In this document: one piece after another, positions 18,101-23,810 of the stretch
Numbering within the stretch: position 1 is the first letter of the stretch
How the letters are laid out: the number at the start of each line of letters is the position of its first letter
From: Rozella allomycis CSF55
Lineage: Eukaryota; Rozellomycota
DNA length: 23,810 nucleotides
Direction: 5' to 3'
Assembly (NCBI GenBank): GCA_000442015.1
Contig: KE560886.1
Location: forward strand, 1-23,810
The notes under the pieces: generated by a model
Seen by the model: only the letters and a program-made list of their open reading frames with translations
What the model was told of the DNA's origin: nothing
The model's database searches: none
Translations under genes and position numbers: made by a program

Positions 18101-21100
18101 AATCTATTAAACTATTTTACTTTGGTTATAGAGATTCCAATTGAATATTCAATTTGTTTATTTCTGTTTGGAATTAAAACATGATTTTCAATTGAATCAA
18201 AGTTTATTAATCTGCTCCAATCAGAGTCCATCACTTTTAAATAAACCTTATTAAAACTAGCCAACGTTATCTTTGAATTATTAAAGTTTGAATTATTAAA
18301 GTTTGAAGTGTATTGATAACTTCTTTCACCACTCTCATCATCTACTTCAGAGTCATACCAGTTGATGTTCTCTTCCTTGTATTTAATTAATAAACCAGTT
18401 TTATTCAAAATAACAAAAGGAGATGAAATGGAAACTCTTTTTGAAATCCCAAATTGATTTAAATTTTCATATTCAATTTTCAACTTTAAATTCTTGTTTC
18501 TAAAAGATAAATTATAATCAACTTCATTTCCATTTATTATAGCTTGACCTTGTTTAAATTCAGTTTCTAGAATATCAACCAAGATTGAAATTGTCTTTTT
18601 AATGTCAATTTGATTCATTGCATATTCTTCAACACTTTTAATAATCCCTCCAAATGCAAATGATTTTTCTTCTTCATAAATTTTATAATAAATATCAAAT
18701 GGTAAACAATTCTGAATTATTAAACAATTATAAATAGTAATAGTTAAACATGGGTATCTTTATAAATCATCAAATCTAATTTTACTCGAAATTTTCTACT
18801 TTGATTTCTAATTCAAATTTCAAATTTAATTTTTCATCTTTTAAATTTCTACATTCAATCAACATTGCACAATCTTTATTAAATTCTCTCCAATTGATTA
18901 TTTCATTGCAATATTCAATCCCTTCAATGTTTGGTCTCACTTTAATCACATTGTCATACAACAACATTGGATCAAACCCTCCACCATCTTCTGTTGCTAT
19001 TTTAGGGATAAAAGTAGAAATTACCAATTAATATTTTAGATTTTAAAAGTAAAGAAGCATCAAGTAACGTAGCTTCAAATGGAAGATTAGTTTTATTTCT
19101 TATTTGAATTGTTGATTCAAAGCAAACATTCTATTCAACTAGAAAATTTAAACTTTTACTTTGATATTCCCATCCACAAACACATTCACACACACCAAAT
19201 GTTTAGGGTTAGGGTTTAATAGGTTTGAAGTGTTTAAAGGGTTTAAAGGGGTTGAACTAGTGAATGAACTAGATGGACTTGTGGGCTCTCTTAATTCATT
19301 CCCCCTACTTATTGGCTCTCTCAATTCATTCATCTTTTCCTTTTCAACGTCTCGCTTCAAGGGATAGTATTTGGTTCCTTCCTTGTCAATTGGAATTTCA
19401 TTAATCTTTTTAAAATTATCCAATTTGATTGAAATCAACAATAATTGAATATTTCCCATTCTAGTTGAATCATTTAAATCTTTAAAATTAAATGGAATCT
19501 TTTCTCCATTTTTAATTAATCTCTTTTCATCTTTATTAAATAATTCAATTAAACAACCAGTCTTATTTATTATAACACATGGATACCCTTGTTTTCTCTT
19601 GTTTGGTTTCTTTTCTATTTGTTCAAAAATGTTTTTTATATTCTTCATGAATTGTTTATTAAGATTAACCATTAAATCATTCAATCCATTCAACTCATAA
19701 TTCATTGTTCCCTTGTTGTCTTTATTCACCTTGATTTGAGTCTTAAATGATTCAACCAATGGTTCCCAATGGGAATTGCTAGAATTGAAATAGTTCACAT
19801 TCATTTCAATCTCACTCTTCAACTTTAAATTCAAATTCCAATCTTTCACTTCCATTTGATGTTTATCAATCTTTATATCCAATATTGGCAACTGACATTC
19901 ACTAACATCATCAATCAACAGAAACTTTATTCCCTGACTATTCCATGTCAACAATTCACTCATCACAATCAATTCACTTGAATCCATCCAAGTAACATTA
20001 ACGTTCAAAGTATCACTATTAAGGTTTAAAGTAGTATTATTCAAAGTAGTAGTATCACTACTTGCACAAATTACTTCACCTTCACTACTTCTACCCCCAT
20101 CAACTTCAACTCCCCCTTCAATAAAGTTTGTTATAATTTTGTAAACCAATAAAATATCATGATAAGAAATTCTAAATACAATTGGCTTTGTATTCAACCA
20201 ATAATTAACACATTGATTCATTTGATCATTTTCTATCGTTAAAGATGCATCAAATTCATCAACAAATTTAAATAATTCTTTTTCATTCATATTCAACAAA
20301 AATAATCCAAAATTCTCAAAACTCAAACTTGAATTTCCTTTGGTTGAATACACAAACTGTTTCATCTTGATCAATATCGCTTCTGTCTCTTTATTCTTTA
20401 AATCTTCCAAAATAAACAATTCAAAGTTCACTACATTAACCAGAAAATAGAAAACAGAATTTGTATTGTTTTTTGACTGTGATTTAGAATTTGATTTAAC
20501 ATTTGATTTAAAAGTATTCCTTTGGGCTCCATTAGAACCTTTCAAATTCATTTCTACTTTATTATCTTTTTGGGGATAATTGTCAAGAAAAAATGATTTA
20601 ATTGAATAAATGTTATTTAAACTTGTAATCATTTTGGGACTATCAAGAGTTACTTTAACCATCCCATTCCCATTCTCTACCATTGTATACTGAATAAACA
20701 ATTGTCCATCTGAATATTCACTCTCTGGTATTATTTGTGTATAATATTGTTTAATACTTCTAGTATCATCCAACGAAAATGAATCAACCCAAACATCAAC
20801 CTGCATTTCTCCCCTGTCTCTCTTGAAATTCAAAACACTCTTGTTAATCTTAAACAAACAAAAATTCAAACATTTTCCATCTCTCAAATTGAACAATTCC
20901 AATTCTATCCCTTGCAATTCCACAACAATTTCATTAATCACTTTATCAGGTGTATTAAGATTTTGAAGAGCAAGAGTATTAAGAGTATTAGTTAAAGCAC
21001 TCCCCATCACTTGATCAGTCACTCCAGCAGTCACTTTACTATTCAATTCATCACTCCATTCACCCTCTACTCTCCCTTCTCCTTTCTCTCCAACTTCATC

Positions 21101-23810
21101 ACTAAATATCTCACTCGTTGAATCTATTAGATAAAAAACATTCTTCAACAACATTTCATACAAAAATTCATCCAATTCTACCTTCACTCGACTCACATTC
21201 CCCTTGACATACATTCTTGGTTCTTTATCATACTCAATTCCCAATTCAACATCAAAATCTTTCATAATCTTCTTTTTCCCATAAAATGTTTCTGCTTCCA
21301 CTTTAGCTGACTGAATCAAAATATTCAATTTCTTTTCATTCTCTTTAATCAACTTTAAATTTCCAAGATACGAAATTATTTTCCCATTTTCATCTTCAAT
21401 ATCTCTCACTTGCACTATTGGCGTTGACAAGTTGATTTCATAATTCATTTCACTCTCACTCTTTTCATTCTCAAGTGGAAATGATTTTATAAATTTCATC
21501 AATCGCTTTAAATCTTCATGACAATAAAATAAATGCAAAGAGCCTCCATTCAACTTTAGAAAATTATCAAAATATTCAAAACTCAACACATTCTTTCCCT
21601 TTAGAAATAAACCTTCATCTTTAGAATCATAAAGTTCATGTTCATTATATACTTTTTTTAAATTTGAATTAATACGCTTGATTTTGATCTCTTTTAGATT
21701 TCCAATAATTCCTTTATCAATTTGTAAATTTCCTTGTTCCAATTCAACACAAGAAAAACACTCTTCTCCATCAAACAACATAAACTTTATTCCCTCAAGC
21801 GATATCCACACATCCAATTCACTCTTATTATCACTTTTAACTGATTTTTTATTAATAAACGTCAAATTCAAATATTCCTGAAATTTCTTAATTACTCTGG
21901 GATCAACAGTCAAAGTAACTTTGGAAATAAACAGTTTTGCTTGTGGCTTTAAACCCATCAAATACTGCAAATTCATAAATTCATGCCGGCCTTTTTCTGA
22001 TTCAAAAACATTTTCTTCTTCTTTAATGTAAAATGAACCAAACTTTATTTCAACTTGAGACTCCATTTCTTTTTTAGAAAAATCAACGGAAAATGACTCT
22101 ACTCCAGTTTCACCTACATATAACAGAAATGGTGCATTTGATTCATTTAATTTTATCAATCTTTCATCGTCTTCTTCCTTATAAATGATGGCTTTCAATT
22201 TCTGAATTTTCAAAGTGAATTTCAAAATTTCCTTATCAATTACAGGGGTTTCTTCTGCATCATAAAAGACTTCTTCTTCTTTTTGATCATCCATTGATTC
22301 ATTCAAAGGAAAATAAATATCAAATAATTTTAACAATTTATTATATTTAACATTAGAAAATAAAAGATTAATTTCATCTGTGAAGGAGTCTATTAATATT
22401 CTAGTAACGGATGGAACGATTCCAATCTGAAGAATCATTTTTAAATTAACATTTGGAATAAACTGAAATTCTTTTCTATTAAAGTTATTTTCAAGATAAA
22501 ATTTGTTGAATGGAATGTAAAGCATTTCAAGTTTTGATAAATTTAAAATAAACTTGTCGTACATTAGTTTATTCAAATCTTCTTCATTCATTTCATTTTT
22601 ATTAATTAAGTCGCTTTTAACATTCAATCTTCCCAAGTCTGCTATAAACAATGAACTCTTTAAATCAGAAACATCAAATGGAAGAATTAAAAGTGGAGCA
22701 TTCAAATTCAATTTTAAATCAAAACTTTTATGTTCTTCCAATGCAAATTGCAAACCAGCCCTGGTCATCTTTATTATACCCTTGTTGGCGGCATTCACAA
22801 TTGCATCCAACGTTTCATTCGTTCCAATTCTTTTAAAAAAGTTTTGTAAAACATTTATTAATTTATAATTATAAACCAGCTTTAATGGCTCCATATCAAT
22901 CTGTAATGATTCATCCGCCTCTCCATGCAGCGGTTTATGTTGGTAATTCAACACAACAAATGGTTTATTCAACTCGGCAATATTTATAACATTTGATTCT
23001 AATCTCTTTGAATCAACGATAGTAGTCTTGCCTGAATGCCCATCAAATTTCCTTTCACATAAGCCGAAATCAAATTACTTTTCAACAATCAAAGGAAATA
23101 AAGTTCCAATCGTTCCATCTCTTATTGAAATATCTTCTAGCTTCATTAAAACATCAAATGAAGTTTGTCTTTAACAATTAAACCCAATTTTCTTACCTGG
23201 TCGAATATTTCATTTCAAGACCCTCAAATCTCGCATTTAAAAATTCTAATTTATTATTAATTAAACATAATGATCCACTCTTCAGATTAAATCTCAAATT
23301 TAGTAATACAGCATCTTTCGAAATTTCCCAATTCAATTCATTTTCATTAAATCCAATTGTTTCATACAAATTCTTCAAATCTTTATCAGCCTCTTCTTTT
23401 CTACTGGAATAAAAATATGAAAACCATCCACCGCTTACCTCTGGCTTCTTTTCCTTCTTTTCTCTCTCTCGTTGCTCTTTCCCTGCAATGCTCCTGTACA
23501 GTCTAATGTCTTCAATACTTAATATTCTTTCAAGTAACTCAATCTCCTGTTTATCCAAATCACTCATTTTATTATCCAACTTTTTATTAAACAAGGAAAC
23601 ATATTTTCTTCTTTCTTCTCTTCTCTTTTCAAAATACTTCCAACTCCACTTTTCATTTCTTTCTCTTATAGACTTTTTCACACAAGAAATAGCAAATCTC
23701 CACCACTCTTTAGCATTTGTTTTCACTATGGAATTCATCGGTCTCATTGATTGAAATCTCTCTCTTCTTTTCAATCGATCAAATAAATCCATCAATAATT
23801 GAAAATCAAC
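15121..23810 (-). CDS. VPS13: VPS13, bridge-like lipid transfer protein (N-terminus outside window)
   Basis: VPS13 proteins form long hydrophobic grooves that move phospholipids in bulk between organelle membranes. Exons in the window: 23810-23197, 23168-23079, 23051-19160, 19130-19025, 18996-18786, 18757-18121, 18093-16798, about 16767-16491, 16463-16121, 16003-15341, 15311-15208 and 15180-15121. The introns are 27-30 nt apart from the four-unit array at 16004-16120. With three duplicated contig ends removed the exons sum to 8181 nt (2726 aa), in frame from the window edge. Landmarks: AKEWWRFAI and NDVLLNLRF-like N-terminal repeats, PFVVLNYQHKPLH, the VAB region (PCVIINKTGCLIELFN, IIQNCLPFDIYYKI, PFVILNKTG, LIVTLTPKIIIVNQ-type segments), YFEVFQLHPLKINFSF, LGSADILG, NPVGLFNTFSSAVKDAFYEP, KGGASFLNKTVYGLSDAFSK and a C-terminal domain ending WFCLQINDALAIYNNSRRF. 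Roughly the first 200 residues, including the chorein start, lie right of the window. Ser/Thr-rich linkers are at about 17150-17330 and 17770-17930. Confidence 0.93.
16004..16120 (-). other. Four-unit tandem intron array in VPS13 (29+30+30+28 nt)
   Basis: In transcript order the units are 16120-16092 (GTTACAACTT...GATTCTAG), 16091-16062 (GTAATACTTA...GATTATAG), 16061-16032 (GTATTCAATG...TATTCTAG) and 16031-16004 (GTATTCAATA...TTAAGTAG). Each begins GT, ends TAG, has an inner CTTTTAAA-like core (TTTTATAAAA in the first) and is the size of a single intron in this genome. Units 2 and 3 match at 22 of 30 positions; units 3 and 4 match at 16 of their first 17. Removing all 117 nt joins AAAG to GTGGTGCT and restores LAKGGASFLNKTVYG, the conserved VPS13 sequence. 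Keeping unit 1 or 2 puts a stop in frame. Splicing as one 117-nt intron or stepwise cannot be told apart from DNA. Confidence 0.85.
16151..16235. repeat. 42-bp near-identical duplication around the n at 16193 (unmerged contig ends)
   Basis: 16151-16192 and 16194-16235 differ at two sites, both synonymous in the VPS13 frame (GAC/GAT Asp and CTA/CTT Leu). It duplicates the segment coding AFYEPYLGLVSDN. Confidence 0.88.
16725..16793. repeat. 34-bp duplication around the n at 16759 spanning a VPS13 intron
   Basis: 16725-16758 and 16760-16793 differ at one base. The complete intron is 16768-16797 (30 nt, GTAAATC...CTGTAG). The left copy repeats most of that intron and eight exon bases, so the true gene has only one. 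Confidence 0.88.
17341..17399. repeat. 25-bp exact duplication around the n at 17366
   Basis: 17341-17365 and 17375-17399 are identical; the eight bases between the n and the second copy are poor contig-end sequence. Merging the copies restores NETTLVTIKER running into RGEVKGERRESV in VPS13. Confidence 0.88.

Noticed and set aside
19202-19217. TTTAGGGTTAGGGTTT, a telomere-like motif
   Set aside because: It is two repeats inside the VPS13 exon coding NPNPK on the other strand; no array and no chromosome end.
1-23810. CRISPR arrays, insertion sequences, tRNA or rRNA genes
   Set aside because: No regular spacer repeats, terminal inverted repeats with a transposase, or cloverleaf or rRNA-like sequence were seen by eye on either strand.

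Overview
The window is a compact, AT-rich nuclear segment from a eukaryote that uses the standard stop codons and has extremely short spliceosomal introns. I could place 39 introns by restoring reading frames, and all are 26-30 nt, most often 27. Three of the eight genes encode conserved ciliary or centriolar proteins: a KIF3B-type kinesin-II subunit, CEP83 and TMEM107. The organism therefore builds a cilium or flagellum. Ciliary genes together with this compactness suggest a zoosporic lineage near the base of the fungi, with Rozella as one candidate. That placement is inference and was not tested. Neighbouring genes are 22-290 bp apart, and an AATAAA or ATTAAA signal lies within a few bases of every stop codon.

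Layout: 1-810 (+) is the 3' end of a kinesin-II motor gene. 898-8816 (-) is a very large protein carrying two superfamily-1 helicase modules (UPF1/ZNFX1-like, then UvrD/TRANK1-like) and TPR-like repeats; one frameshift in the assembly interrupts it. 9107-9979 (-) is a divergent PRP38-like splicing factor in four exons. 10073-12411 (-) is a CEP83 homologue in twelve exons. 12536-13069 (+) is TMEM107 in five exons, head to head with CEP83 across 124 bp. 13092-13693 (-) is an SR splicing factor (RRM, CCHC knuckle, RS tail) in four exons. 13974-14989 (-) is a METTL2-type tRNA m3C methyltransferase in four exons. 15121-23810 (-) is VPS13, a bridge-like lipid transfer protein, whose N-terminus lies beyond the right edge.

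Exon sums are divisible by three for CEP83 (679 aa), TMEM107 (141 aa), the PRP38-like gene (262 aa), the SR gene (173 aa), METTL2 (295 aa) and VPS13 (2726 aa in the window). For METTL2 and VPS13 this holds only after the duplicated contig ends are removed. The large helicase needs one extra base.

The most unusual feature is at 16004-16120 in VPS13. Where one intron is expected there are four head-to-tail units of 29, 30, 30 and 28 nt, each starting with GT and ending with TAG and each the size of a normal intron here. This looks like a tandemly multiplied intron that may be removed stepwise through zero-length exons.

Assembly caution: each of the six single 'n' characters is flanked by a direct repeat of contig ends. 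These repeats are unmerged overlaps, not biological duplications. Some copies differ mainly at synonymous or conservative sites, which suggests two haplotypes or strains.
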